This document shows, piece after piece, positions 47,201-60,189 of a stretch of DNA of 64,000 nucleotides (position 1 is the stretch's first letter; every line of letters starts with the position of its first letter). The translations under genes and the position numbers were made by a program. Under the pieces are notes generated by a model. It did not search any database, was not told the DNA's origin, and was given only the letters and a program-made list of their open reading frames with translations. This stretch comes from Megalopta genalis (taxonomy: Eukaryota; Arthropoda; Insecta; Hymenoptera; Halictidae), in assembly GCF_051020955.1 (NCBI RefSeq), contig NW_027476188.1, positions 186,001 to 250,000 on the forward strand. Direction: 5' to 3'.

Positions 47201-49053
47201 TAAATCTGTTCCCGCGCGCACGCGATGGGGAGTTCCGAGACGAGATGGGAACTTCGCCGGCTGAACTTTGATGTACGAACTATGAACAGCCTAATTTCGG
47301 TGTCAGAATTCACACTTTCAAATGCAAATCCCTTTCGATATACGTTTCCTCGGGTGAACATCTTGATTGTAAATTTTACGGTATCTTCGGCGAACTGAAC
47401 GTGATCCCGCCACCGCCTCCAACAAAAACTGTTTGCCGGGACCAAGTAGCTGAGAAAGTCAGTCAAGAGATACGTTGTGTGTGGTTTTAGTGTAATTTAG
47501 AGCGTGCTGGGCTCGCTCGATTCGTGTTCTTGAAAACAAAAGGAACGAACCGGAATGAAAGAACGCTTCTGCGTGACGTCACTAGTTCATTTAGGTGTAG
47601 GTTAACGTACAACTTGTACAGTTACGAGCAGCAATAGTTAACTAACAAACTCACTAGAAAGTATAAACAATGATACATTGGAAACAAGGATCAATTGCAA
47701 TCAAGGATCATTAATTAAATATTACACATACATGTGAAAGGAAGAACAGTAAAACAAAGGGAAATAGTATACCCTTCTTATATTAGTAAATTACAAACTT
47801 TGCTCTTATTTATCGAACGAATTAATTGATAAGTTAAATATCTTTTGTAAATTTTTCTCTTAAAAATTCTTTTTTGTACTTTAACACTTTGACTGCCGCG
47901 TCGTCTACATATGGGCGATCGAAAATGATTGAATTATCAGATTTGAAAATTGATTTTCACGCTAATCCGTCATAATTTCCTAATTTTATTAATACCCGCG
48001 AAACGTAATAATATTGGAAATGCGATTCACGAGATACAAGTTTGCTTGGCAATTCGTAATTTAATGAAATGAAATACTTTAATTTCGTGAAATTTTAGTG
48101 GTTGTCGAAGCGTGGCAGTCGATGTGTTGAAGTCAGTAATAAATGAGAAAAGGTGTTTAATGTCGAAAGAAACTGGCAGAAAGTCGAAGCCTAATACGAC
48201 GTTTAATTAGTTATGGCGGAAATCGCGCGGAACCGTAAAATACGGGCTGCCACGTGCAGTCCGCACGTTTAGGATTAACCATGTCAAGTTCAAATTAACC
48301 GGGCGGAGCTTCTGATAAGGGGGATTTCATGAGATCCATTCTTTCCGGTGAATTATGTATCATATGATTACATATCGTTTTCATAATCGTCGACAACAGG
48401 CAGCTATAAAAATGATCCGCGAGGCTCGATTAAGCGTATCTCTTCCCAAATTGCCCATATTTTTTAGGTTAACTTAATTATTGACTGATCCTCGCAAGTG
48501 TACAGGACGTTGCAAAAGTGAAATGATCGAGGGAGAAACTGATGTACGAGCACCGGAATGGGTACCGCGTAAATCACGAATGAAAAGGGTCCAGCAGAAT
48601 CTATTCGTACATGATCGAGTTCACGTCGACTTCGCGCAGCAAGAAAGAATTACATCCATATGACAATAACACGAGGTTCAGTCAGCGCTGGAAAGTGCTC
48701 GAAACCCCTGAGGACTTGCCCGGAAAGTTTAAGCAGAACGGATAGATGTAGGAAGAGAACTGAAAAAGAGTCCGAAAGAGGAAAAGTAACTCATCCCAGG
48801 GACGAACAGATAGGTTACGTCCGCTAATAAGTGGAGTTCGCTCTGTTCCTGGTATAACTCGGAACATTCGAAAACTTTTAGAATCCCTTTATTTTCCATT
48901 TTTTTTCGCCGTCGTAAACATATAATCGCAGTCGTCGCGGGAATACCAAATGAAAACTAATTTCGACGGTGTTCTCAAATTTGGCTTGTCGGTTCGAATA
49001 ATTGTGGAGTAAGATAGCATAAATGTACAATAGAACCAATATCTTTTATTCTA
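44296..49053. other. Unassigned DNA with one MITE fragment
   Basis: A short GAC run occurs near 44338. A fragment of the common MITE family lies at about 48400-48468 (gcgaggctcgattaagcgta, ctcttcccaaattgcccat). A minus-strand frame of 113 codons at 47125-47466 lies in a GC-richer patch but begins without an ATG and has no recognisable domain. Nothing else is supported. Confidence 0.45.
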
Positions 49054-49620
49054 TTGGGTTGGCAACTAAATAATTGCCGATTTCAGTTATAGATGTCTCT
49101 CACTCCCATTTTTATGATATCCGTAAATGTTATATTATAAAATCATTATTATTATTATTATTATGTTATTTTTTATTATCCGTGAATGTTAGCAACTCGA
49201 CAAATTGAATGCAGCGGTCAAGGAAAAGCGACTAGAATTGGTCAATCGTAAAGGTGTCATTTTTCAGCAGGACAATGCTAGGCCGCACATGTCTTTGTCC
49301 ACTCGGCCAAAATTGATGGATATTGGTTGGGAATTGATGTTGCACCCACCATATAGCCCTGATCTCACGCTATCGGATTACCACTTATTTCGATCCCTGA
49401 ATAACTCCCTTCGTGGTAAAACTTTTAATGATGATGACGGTGTAAAATTTCACTTAACTCAGTTTTTAGCCGGAAAGCGTGGAATTTTCAAATTGTCATA
49501 GAGATGGCAAAAAGTCAGCGAACAAAATGGAAAATACATTACAGATTAAACTGCATTCCAAGTAAAAAAAAATTTTTTATTTCATGGAACAAATTGGCAA
49601 TTACTTAGTTGCCAACCCAA
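49054..49620 (+). mobile_element. Internally deleted mariner element
   Basis: The terminal inverted repeats are TTGGGTTGGCAACTAAATAA (49054 onward) and its inverse TTACTTAGTTGCCAACCCAA (ending at 49620), flanked by TA on both sides. Full-length mariners are about 1.3 kb; this copy is 567 bp, so the first half of the transposase is deleted. It can be moved only in trans, if at all. Confidence 0.9.
49205..49501 (+). pseudogene. Mariner transposase, C-terminal part
   Basis: About 98 residues carry two of the three DD34D catalytic acids: the aspartate in VIFQQDNARPH and the one in PPYSPDLTLSDYHLF. The helix-turn-helix domain and the first aspartate are deleted. The sequence follows the mariner pattern with EKRLELVNRKG before and SLNNSLRGKTFNDDD after. 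The frame ends with a stop at 49499-49501 after KLS. Upstream, the DNA between the TIR and 49205 is AT-rich and not coding. Confidence 0.85.
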
Positions 49621-50595
49621 TATATTGTCTAAATACATTTCATATGAAATATTTCCATGTAAGAGATGTCATTTGAATATAAATACACGCGTTTTAGGAA
49701 GAATTATTTGTTTGAACCATTTGCAATACTATATGCAGCACAGAATTTCACAGACGACGTTTAATATTAACGTTATGAAATTACAAGTATAAAAATGCCA
49801 ACAACAAATATTTCGTTCGTTTGTTCAACAATTAATTGCATTATTTTAGCAAATGAAATGTTTGTAATTACCGGTGAAATTAGAGCAACAGTTTTTATAA
49901 CCACCGCATTGTTCCATCGATTGATTTTTGCAGTGCACAAAAATTGATTGACTTAACGGCATCATGTAAATTCTAATAATATAATATTATATTATAATAT
50001 AAGCTTTATATTATTATATAATATATATAAATTTAAATTTTATTATATAAATGATTATATTATATCGGATATTATAATATCCGAAGCTTATATAATAATA
50101 TAAGCTTCAGATATTCAATGTGTTTCTGAATTGATTCCAGTTTCGAGGAATTCCTCGCAACAGCAAATAGAGCCGGAGCAAATTCTGTTTCCAGTACCAC
50201 GGATATTATTCGCAGGAGTAATAAGCCACTTCGGAGACAATATTGAAGTCCTAAAAGTCTTAAAAGACTGTGCGGAAACTTTTCCTGATTCTGTTCGTTT
50301 CCGAACAACAAGGACAAGGGAACCAGATAAAGCCCAAGCGGCAGGAAGCGCTAGAAGTGCGAAATAAAGTAGAACGAAAGGGCACCTCGGGGAAACACGT
50401 CGTACTACCAGCGAAACGTAATATTAATAAATTTTCGAACGCGATATTACAGTCTTGATTTCGTGCAATCCTTAAAGCTCACTTATTTGCGAGATTGTAT
50501 TCGCGTGTCATTATATAAGAATATGAATTTATGAAAACGCAAATAAATCGAACAATTCGATTAACTCTACTTTTTACCAAAATAGTGAAAAGCAC
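49621..50595. other. AT-rich DNA with short palindromes
   Basis: At about 49975-50107 there is a dense run of short AT palindromes, including cggatattataatatccg and gaagcttatat with its inverse atataagcttc. Frames at 50072-50367 overlap on both strands and are not recognised. Confidence 0.5.
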
Positions 50596-50812
50596 TGTGG
50601 CGGCTACCTCCAGACTCGCCAGCAGAGGGCTCCTCTTCCCGCTAGTAACCGATCCGCCTCGATCCCTATATATACAGAGACTTCGTCCTACTACCACGTG
50701 TAAGGCAAGGGCCCGCTAGGATAGCCTTACTGATGAATCCTCTAGCGGGCTCCGGACGAAACGCCTCCCCTCTCCTTTTCTCACCCAAGCACACACACTA
50801 CGACCGCCGCCA
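50596..50812 (+). mobile_element. Hammerhead-bearing TG...CA element, copy 2
   Basis: A 217-bp element from TGTGGCGGCTACCTCC to ACCGCCGCCA with a perfect 6-bp target duplication, aagcac (50590-50595 and 50813-50818). A TATA-like stretch is at 50668-50676, about 25-32 nt before the ribozyme cleavage position. It aligns over its full length with copies 1 and 3. Confidence 0.85.
50696..50764 (+). ncRNA. Type III hammerhead ribozyme, copy 2 (decayed)
   Basis: The stem I pair TAAGGC/GCCTTA and the CTGATGA and GAAA core are kept. The cleavage triplet reads GTG instead of GTC, which breaks the NUH rule. The first stem II pair is A-C and stem III has a mismatch. The loop complementarity persists with one G-U pair (50709-50719 with 50742-50752). 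Cleavage is predicted to be lost. Confidence 0.65.
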
Positions 50813-50849
50813 AAGCACATTTAAAAATCTGAATTTTAATTTATTTTTT

Positions 50850-51165
50850 TACAGAAGCGTCAAAAATATCTTTCAAAGTTTTCGTTTCGCCTAATTTCTG
50901 AGAAAGGAGTCGAGAGAGGGGTCAAAATGAGATTTTAATTTAACAGTATTTCTACATAAGGGGTTAAAGACGACACTTCATCAAATTTTCGTTTAGCATT
51001 ATTTCTACGGAATGGGTGAAACGACACTTTATACAACGTTAATTTAATAGTATCTCTACGAAAGGGGAGAAAAGACACCTCTCAAAATTTCCGTTTAACA
51101 TTATTTCTACGAAATGGGTCAGAGGACACTTTTTAAAATTTCTATCCGAAACAATTTTCTAAGTT
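50850..51165. repeat. Tandem repeat of about 65 bp, four degenerate units
   Basis: Units carry tttaatttaacagtatttct, acg or aca, then aaggggtnaaagacgacact-like phrases, repeating four times (for example at 50935, 50990, 51045 and 51095). No coding frame runs through. Confidence 0.6.
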
Positions 51166-54100
51166 AAATCACTTTTCCTCAGCCGGCTTCTCAACTTTCC
51201 CTAGAACGATTAGAAAAGTGACGTGGTAAAAATAGGTATACACAGACCAAAGTATAGTGAAAGTATGATCGATGATGTTCAATCTTCGATTAACGCGAAT
51301 TATCAATACCCTCTTTCCCGGCGCTGCGGATGAGTGTTGAAACTTCAGATTCAATTTGAACTAACTACTCCGACATCAATTTGGAGAGCGGTTGGCGCGT
51401 TAAACGCGTGAAAAATTCAAGTTTGCTGGTGCAATTTCCAAGGAATATTATGTTACACGCTTGCCGGAATCTGAAGGCAAATGGTACATTACATCCTTCG
51501 GGTAAGGCACGCCACTTGGCCGTAAGCTTAATGGCTCAAATAATCGGGCGCAAAATTCTCAGGTTTGACTCGCGGTGTCGCGAAACTTCGACGTCAAATT
51601 TCCGACACATTCGTTCATAATTATCGCAGCTGCGACCGCGCTTTTCGTCGCCGAGGGACACGCAATCGCGCAACAGTTTGCGCGACAAAGAGGCGACTCC
51701 AACGCCGATGTCGCGTCAAATGCTCGCCTAAAAAACTCAAATTTCGGTAGCGACAAGAAAAAGGATACATAGATCACCGAGTTGATCGATTCATCGGCGA
51801 CACAGCGTTCGCCTTATTTAGCGCGGACGAACGATAACTGCTGATCTAGGAGGAACAGCCCCAAGGACTCGGAAAAGGGGCCGAGCGGAAGAAGAATTCC
51901 ACTCGTAAAACGCGGGAGGGCTAAGGAGTATGGGTGCAAAAGCAATGATCACATATTATCCGTGGACATATATCTCCCGGTTTTAGGTGCCGCGCGATTT
52001 TTTCGTCCGATCTACGGCAATATTTCGGCGACCTCACGGGTTCCCGAGGGTCACTTGCGACTCGTCCAACTGCGAGGCCGAGGGGGGCCTCGCTAATTGA
52101 ACGTGTAGGACACTGGAGCCAATTACTGTGAGCTAGCCAATTACTGCGTCTTTTGTATATTTTCAAGCATAAATAACATAATCGAAAAAGATATACCAAA
52201 CATTTCTACTTAAATTCAAATTAATTTCTTCTAATACTATAAAATTTGTTTGAACTTTTTTATATCGATTTCGTGAATTTTTCAGCAAAACTCGAGAAAA
52301 TAGTGAACGAATTGTGTTGGTGAAACGAATTAAAATTACCGGAGAACAAAACAGTGATTATTTGTTCAAATAACCTACATAACCTGAAAATTTTAATCAT
52401 CTCTGAATCATCATCAAATCGTATTTTCGAGAAGAAGAAACGTAAACAGGAAATTTTGTTGATACAGTTATCTCTATTGAGAAACTCTGTACCTTTGAGT
52501 TCTTCAAAACTGTTCATTAAATTGCTGGATTTGTTTTCAGCAGTGGGAACGCCAGGAGTCCGCTAACGAGGCACAGTAATTGGCTCATCTGACCTACAAC
52601 AGCATTAGAGAGGCTCCAATTACGTCTGTATATCGTTATGCAAATTTTCTAAGCTGCGACTCCGAAAGGCGAAACGCGTGCACCGGCACGCCGTCCGGAT
52701 TTTAACCGTGCGTGGAAAGCTCGATTACTTCGTTCGAATAATAAGCATGTCTTTAATCGACCAGGATACGATACACGAAATCCCAATTGAGTTTGTTGGA
52801 AAGTTCGGTGCCGGGCTCGGCGTCGCCTCCCCCCCTCGCCGCGGAAATCCGATTCGCGCGTTTCGAATGGTTCGCGAAAAGTGGATACGCGTAAAGAGAA
52901 ACAGATGCAAATTGGATTGCGCGACGCGAAATAAATGTCGCGGGTGCTGCGGCATGCATTCGGCGCCGCGGTATTTAATGCGGCTGAAATTTAGTATGCG
53001 ACTCTGTCGCGTTGCATTTCTGTTGTAAATCGTCTGCGACCGCTGGAAATATTGTCGCGGAATCATTCGATGGATAAATGCTTGCACGTACGAGATGGAA
53101 ATGCGATAACTACGCGAGTCGAGAACAGATTTCGATGGTATTTTCAGCCGTCCGTGTTACCGGGATCTACGACAAGTATTCTCTAAATTTTCATGAGCTT
53201 TTAACCTTATTCATTATTCCAATCTTTTTCATCATTTCAATCGATTGCTAGATTTGCCCAATATTTTAAAGTTTAATGACTTTAGTAAATTGGTTAGTTT
53301 TTAAAATATTATTCCGATTTACCAAGAATGTTTTTAACCATTTGCAGTGCAGTAAATGAGTCAGTCACGAGTTGAAACAAAATTCGATTCTTCCATTATC
53401 AGTATCTAGGAATTAAAGTAAATAAAGTCAGAAGAAAAAAAATTATCTCGTTTTATAGAGAAATGATTCGAAGGAAAGATACCAAGAAAAATATCAGTTT
53501 CATAGACATATTCAGCTTATTAACCGTGAGACATCTGTTAATAATATTTTTTCATATTAAAAAAGAAACAGAGGTATTCCAGTGCTAGTTTTGTACTGTA
53601 TGGAGTACTGTCTTTAGAAAAGTATGTCGAGAGTTTCACCCAACTTGATAACGAACATAATACCCACGCAATAAAATACAAACGTTATACTTGTTATTCG
53701 TTTAGTACAGCCTGCTTAAAAAGACAAAGAAAGTAGTAATGTCTACTACATTATGTATACTTGCTATTAAATACCATGCTCTTTCATATACTTGACTGGG
53801 CAAATTATTTCACTAACGCACGTGTGTTTCTATCAATAACCAAGTCTGGTAATTCGGCTGGCAATCCGAACTGCTGCTCCACTCCGCTTTTGTGTACTTT
53901 CAGTAAAGACCGCCGCGATACCATTCGAACCGGGAAATAATAGCACAATCTGACACATGTGGGGTCTGAGCAAAGTCTTATGGACCTCGACTTCCGGGGT
54001 TTCGTGTATCGAACAGGTCTAATCGAGTATCAGGGATTTCAAGGATTTCGCAAGTTGGGGACTCCATAGAAGCTTCGAAGACCTCGGGACCATCCTGGAC

Positions 54101-54635
54101 AGGGAATACTAGGATATCCAGAATATCCTGAAATCCCTAAGATGCTCTACGACTTCGCGCATGCGAGGTAACTCTTGAAAGTTCGCTAAAAAAAATCTGG
54201 GCACTCTAGGATCGTCATAAATAGCAGCCAGGTCGATGGTATAGAATCTACATATTCTATGCTATAGGCTATAGATTATGCAGTTCTGTGTTGGTCCGAA
54301 CGAACGGTTGCGTTTGTCGGCTCCTTCTGTGTCCCCAATGAACTACGCATATCGAATAACAATACCTTACCTGAATCGTATCGGATGAATGCACGGGGCT
54401 GAGAGTAAATAATATCGGATGACTCTGTAATTATATCTGTATCAAGATTCGGTGTACCATGCCCCGAACAGTCTGAATAGTACCCGGTAACTCTGATCTT
54501 AGTTAGTCGCGATCAGTTTCTGGCCCGCGATTATTTGTTTCCTTGAAGCTGTTACTTACTTTATCATTTTTTAAGTATATCGGTTCTTGATAATTCTTAT
54601 AACCTAGTGGTCAAATATAGTACTTCCTTATTTGA
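51166..54635. other. Unassigned DNA
   Basis: Several GC-richer patches (51560-51780, 52640-53090) have overlapping frames on both strands, none with recognised features. The rest is AT-rich. Confidence 0.45.
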
Positions 54636-54925
54636 AGGTTTACTTTTGTTATATTCTGACACAAAAATAGATTATTATCTAAGCATTTCATTCGACTTCT
54701 CTGCTAGAAGATAATATATTTGAATAATATAATGATTATGTGATAAAACGTTTGGATAGCCGAATATTGCAAAAATAAATGGTCTGATAAGACAGTACGA
54801 GATATATAAATTATTAAAGAGGTAAAAATCTTTTTGGAACCTTTGTGCTCACTATTTTTATTTTCTATATATATCGTCAGTATGCTAATAAAAACCAGTA
54901 ATTATTATCGTTCAAGTATGGATAT
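54636..54925. repeat. First direct copy of the hairpin unit
   Basis: It shares the series gatgataaaacgtttggat-like, ggtctgataagacagtac and atatcgtcagtatg with 54938-55184 in the same orientation, more diverged. Together with the hairpin this makes three tandem units: direct, direct, inverted. Confidence 0.75.
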
Positions 54926-54937
54926 CCAATGGATATT

Positions 54938-55479
54938 TACTTATTTTTGTAATATACTGACCCAAAAATAGTTTATGATGGAAGAATTTCATTCGAGTTC
55001 TCTGCTGTATGGTAATATATTTAAATAATACAATGATTAGATGATGAAACGTTTGGATAGCAGAATATTGCAAAAATAAGTGGTCTGATAAGACAATACA
55101 AGATGTATAAATTATAAAAGAGTAAAAAATCTATTCGGTATCTTTGTGCACACCATTTCTATTTCCTATAAATATCGTCAGTATGTCAATAAAACCAGTA
55201 ATTATTATCGTTCAAGCTTGACTATACTGACGATATTTATATAATAGAAAATTAAAATGGTGTGCACAGAGATACCAAATATATATTTTACTCTTTTATA
55301 ATTTATACATCTTGTATTGTCTTATCAGACCATTTATTATTCCAATATTCTGCTATCGAAACGTTTTATCATCTAATCATTGTATTATTTAAATATATTA
55401 TCATCCATCAGAGAACTCAATATGAAATTCTTAGATAATAAACTATTTTTATATCAGAATATTACAAAAGTAAACCTTT
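54938..55479. repeat. Long inverted repeat (hairpin), arms about 250 bp
   Basis: The left arm (54938-55184) and right arm (55224-55479) are reverse complements with few differences. The innermost 17 bp, ataaatatcgtcagtat and atactgacgatatttat, pair perfectly around a 39-nt loop. A transcript would fold into a long double strand. No protein frame is present. Confidence 0.85.
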
Positions 55480-55855
55480 TGGTCCTAAATGGACCTCTTG
55501 TCGATTTTTAGCCGAAGGAAGATATGTCGTTATGGCATTTCCCTGGCCGGAAGTCACGGCGTGAACACCAGAACGCAAAAATATTTGGCCTTTCGTTCGA
55601 CCAAACGTGTCGATGAACTTTCATAGTCAGAGATACGGTATAAATCGAATGACTGTACGCGAGCAAAAGAGTCGAGCACGAAAATTTATTGAGATCGTTA
55701 TTTGTACCGTGTCTGACAGTCACTGGATATTTCTACTTCCAGGGAGCATCGATCCTAGTACGTACATATTTCGTTTCACTGTTTGCTAACAGCTGAAATG
55801 AAATTTATGTGAAGAACAAAGAATGCAAGCAGTCAATAAGAGTTTACAAATTATA

Positions 55856-55994
55856 ATTGAGCCGTTTATTTTGAAAGTGGCATAAGTCACTTTTTTTTTA
55901 ATGAAAAGATACCGTTCAATTGTAATTAGTGTTGCCATTAACTCGATTTTTTTGAAAAAGTAACTTGTGCCACTTTCAAAATAAACGGCTCAAT
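55856..55994. mobile_element. Small MITE with 32-bp TIRs
   Basis: Ends attgagccgtttattttgaa, then agtggcataagt, are mirrored by acttgtgccact, then ttcaaaataaacggctcaat. The inner 75 bp are AT-rich. TA dinucleotides lie close to both ends. There is no coding capacity. Confidence 0.7.
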
Positions 55995-58900
55995 TGTAGC
56001 TGGAGCAATTATTTGTTCGTATCGAATAAAAAAAGATCAACGACAGCGCCAGTTCCGTCCAATACTTACAAATATCTTTCTTAATATCTTACCAGTTCCA
56101 TAAAGTGGTCTATTTGAAGCTTCAATATGTTTCTAGGTTGACCTCGAGACATTGGACATTTCAGAAATCGCTTGGACCGATGAATTTTGTATTTTTATCA
56201 ATTTTAAAAATTTTTTAAATTTCGAACTTCGTTTTCGTCTACCTCCGATGGCAGTCCTGAACGCGAATGATCCGTAAGCACCTTTATAAAAGCAATGAAA
56301 CCATTTTCTGTACGAACGGAATGATCAAAGATCTACCTAAACGGCGCGAGCACAGTTTGTGCAACGACAATTGCTTTATTTCCACCGCGAAACACGTTCG
56401 CCGGAAGGTATCGGGAGCTTGTACACGTGTCACTCAACATTTTCCACAGTGCAAAAGATAAAATGCTTATCGTTCCCTTCCCTTTCCACGCCGAATGCCG
56501 CTTTTAGACTTAACTCGATCATCTCGACCTAGTTACCTTAGCGACTAACACTCTGCGCTCGTTAAACACATTGTGAGTAGCGGGGAACGCGTTCCGCCGA
56601 GCATCCGGTACAAGAAAAATGTGTCGAAAACGTTGAATAAATCTCACCGGGGATACTCAGCGTCCAACGGATCCACTGCAATTTCCTCGAGCAACGTAAG
56701 AATCGTATTATTGCCCGACTGCGAGACCGACGTCCGTGATTACAATTTTATTGCTTCCGTCGTAGACGTAGCTCCGCGACGGTGAGCTTGGAGTCGCGGC
56801 AGGCACGCGTAATTAACGGGAAAACTATAAAGGATGGACGACCGCCGAGGACGATACGCACAAAGGTGTCCCACGATGCCATTCTTAATTACTGTTCCGG
56901 ATTGATTCGTCGGATGCGGTGCCGTTAGGACTTCAGTCAAAGCGAAACGTCTGGCTCTAATTGCGTTCGAGCCGTTTACGGCGATTGCGTATACGCGCGG
57001 AATTTGTCCCAGCAAAACTCGGGACCGCGCGTACGCCACGGAATTCCATCATCTCGAGAAAGTTTGGCTCGCCTCTGTCTCTTCTTCGACCAGGTTTATG
57101 TCGCGAACATGACGAAAACGCTGTTTCCGAGATTCAGACGATTCTCACATTCCGCGATCATTCCGCATCCTTCGCGGATGATACCGAAATACCAGTCGCG
57201 CATTCCGGCCTCGAAAGTACCAGTAAACACACTCGGTATCGCGTGGGGAAATAGAGGAATGGCTCAGGGATAAAAAAGAAATAATAGCTAACTTCGGTGA
57301 GTGTAACCGCGTCACGTTCACAGTTTCCAGACGGTATCCGCCGAATGTTAGGGAAGTGGAGCCGGTTACTGAGGGGTGACCGATTGCTGTGCCTTTGGTT
57401 CGTTGACAGGGATAATTCATTTTATATTTATCGAATTAGACGCGTTACATTTTTTCTATTGGAAATTGAACAAAATAAGAAAAATACGAATATTTAATAT
57501 GACATATTCGGTAAATAGAAAATTAATTATCCTACACTAATTGACAGGTATATTTAATTCCGTATTTATCCAATAAGATGCATTACATTTTTGTTATTGG
57601 AAATTGAACAAAATAAAAGAATGCGAGAATTTAATATGATTTATTCGACAAATACAAACATAATTATCACGCAGTAGTTAACTGCTTAGTGGACACGGTA
57701 GTTCGCTCGAAAACTCTTTTGTGTATTTTGCCAAACATCTTGTGTTCCTTCTATATTTCAATAATGATCAAATTTGTACTAATGCAAAAGACACCAACGA
57801 ATAATTGAAATGTATCAAAAAGTGAGATATAGGTAAAAAAACCGTTCAATTTGTCGAAAACTTCGAACATCACTTTGATGGACACAGTACCTCGCTAAAA
57901 AACTGTCTTGCATATTTTATTAAATATTTCGCGTTCTCTCTATACTTGAATCGATATATGTACATATACAAAAGACATCGATGTACAATCGAAATGTTCA
58001 AGACGAGCAACACAGATAAAAAGTACTGCGGATTTTTTAGAACATCGGTCGTCGCTGTAATAGGCTCAGTGAATGACGTACTTACCCTAAAAAACAAAAA
58101 CGTAAAAAAGGGGGGGGAGACGAATGTATCGGCAGAGGAAAAAAGTCATCCGTATGCCTCTTTCCGTAAAGCTCCGAAACGGCCGTTTCGTTACCAACAG
58201 TAATCCTAGTCGTCGAAGACCCTGCACGTTCCATGTTCCCGGAGCGGAACAGCTGAGCTGCGCGCTGCGTGTACGAGAATAGATATCCGCGGCAGGTCGA
58301 TAAACGGCGTGGAAACAAAAGGGAAACAGAATAGAATCGGCGGGGAACCCGGAAGCCGCCTTGGTATAAGGGATGATAAGCTTTGCGAGACGGCGTCACC
58401 AAACCGGAATATCGGTTCCGTTCGCTTTGGTTCTCGCTGGCGCGGCGAACGGCCATTTACATCGACACGATAATAAGCCGCGCTCGAAAGTACCGTCGAA
58501 ACCTCTCGAGATTCTGGAAGGAATTGTCGTGGAATTTGGTCTCCAAAGACCAACCCCGCCTCCTCGCGGCGGAGACTGGGCAACGCACATCAGTATGGGC
58601 GGCAAAACAGGGTAATGGCATCCCTCTGCGTTAGCGGCGAGCGTTTCTTTTGCTAGGACCTGCGCGCAGAGGAGTAACTTGTTAGAATTGGACATGGATC
58701 TCGTTAAGTTCATGTGCGCGCTAACAGGTGACAAGAGAGGCAAGAGCAGGGGCCAATGATAGATATAAACATGGTGGTGCATGACATGATTACAATTGAC
58801 TTCCCTACTACAGGTCTGTGACGCTGGGTCGACGCGGTGCTTGCGTGTGGCGCTTGGCGCCCGCTACCGTGGTCGACGGTATTATTGCTACTACCACCCG

Positions 58901-60189
58901 CGGCCCTCGGGCTTGTCGGTGGTGTATTTCCTACCCGCGGCCTTCGGGCTTGTCTGGGTAGAATGCATCTGCAGCCCTTTGGTTTGTCGAGCGGTGCCAA
59001 AATTACTTCAATGACACGGGCTGGCTGTGTTGGGTTCAGCAGTCAGCTCTATAAATTTATCAGAAGCAAATACGTAAATAGCCGCCCGCTGGCCTAGCAC
59101 GCTGCACTATTGCTGTCGTGTGGTATCTTGGGGGCGGCAAGACGGCAAGAAATGCCGTTGCAGCGGTTGGCGTGCGGTGCCGAGCACCCGCCGCCGCGGT
59201 CGCCTGGCAGAACGACCATCACTACTTTCATATTATTATCGCCGGCATTATAGCCGGCGAAATACTTAAAACAAACATACAACTCCTTGCAGCCGACAGA
59301 TGAGTTAAGGCCGGGTCTTCTGACTCCCCGGTCCAATGAACTTAACAGCGAGGGCGCGATGGATCCAAGTCCCGGTTCCTTCGCAGCTGTTCACCGCTGA
59401 TTATCCATCGACCGGCATAAGTGAGCACCACTTCGCCCGGTCAGAGCAGGCTTCGGCCTCGTTAATGCTCTAGTCTAGACAATAACTGTCGTGGAATTTA
59501 CCGCGAAATCCCGCGTACAACGGCGTGAATGGAGGTAACCGCGCAGCCGGCAAAAAAGACCGCGAGGTAAAAAGGGGCCACGTTTCGCGGCCTGGCACTG
59601 GGAAAAGTGGAAAGTGCAGTCGGGCAAACGAAGGCAGAGGAACGGGTGGAGGGGCGGGTGGGGAGACGGCGATTAAACGAGGCACTTCTTTACATTACGC
59701 TTGACGCGATGAGACGAGCGAATTAAATGAGACCGGCGCGGCGTTCACGCATCGTTTTCCTTCAAATCTCGCGGAATCCGCCGCTGGTTTCAAATTAGTT
59801 CTTGATGTCGCACGACCAACGTGGATGCTCGCAAAGTCTCTTAATGAATGGTATAACGAGGGTGTGTCGCGAATTCTGCTCGGCGCGTCGAGCCCGCGAA
59901 ATAGTCTGCCGCTGATGATGCACGGGGTGTCTCAGCCCGGATAAGCCATCGAGATGTCACCTTAAGCTTCCGACGATCACAGCCTAGACGATTTTCTAGT
60001 GGCTCCGCCAGCAACCGCTCTTAACGCTCTCTCACCTGGCCCCGCTTGCACTCGGAACCTCGAGTTGTGTTTTTTATCGGTTTTAACCATAAAACTGCTG
60101 AGCACTTCGCGCGATCGACGGATGTATGGTTTTTTTGACAAGATTGCGTTTAGTCGCAGGTTGTACAAATTCCATTCAGATTCATATTT
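55995..60189. other. Unassigned DNA, partly GC-rich, with local duplications
   Basis: Tandem duplications: 57415-57540 with 57545-57675 (ttggaaattgaacaaaataa in both), and 57691-57840 with 57880-58025. GC-rich stretches at 56560-57280, 58080-58660, 58800-59060 and 59100-59700 hold overlapping frames on both strands that I do not recognise. Phrases near 58900 (cccgcggccctcgggcttgt, cccgcggccttcgggcttgt) form a short internal repeat. Confidence 0.45.

Noticed and set aside
47125..47466. 113-codon minus-strand frame
   Set aside because: It begins at a TTG, has no recognised motif and lies in a GC-richer patch where open frames are expected by chance.
56740..58783. Many overlapping frames of 80-128 codons
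   Set aside because: They occur on both strands of GC-rich DNA and none has family features or convincing splice context.
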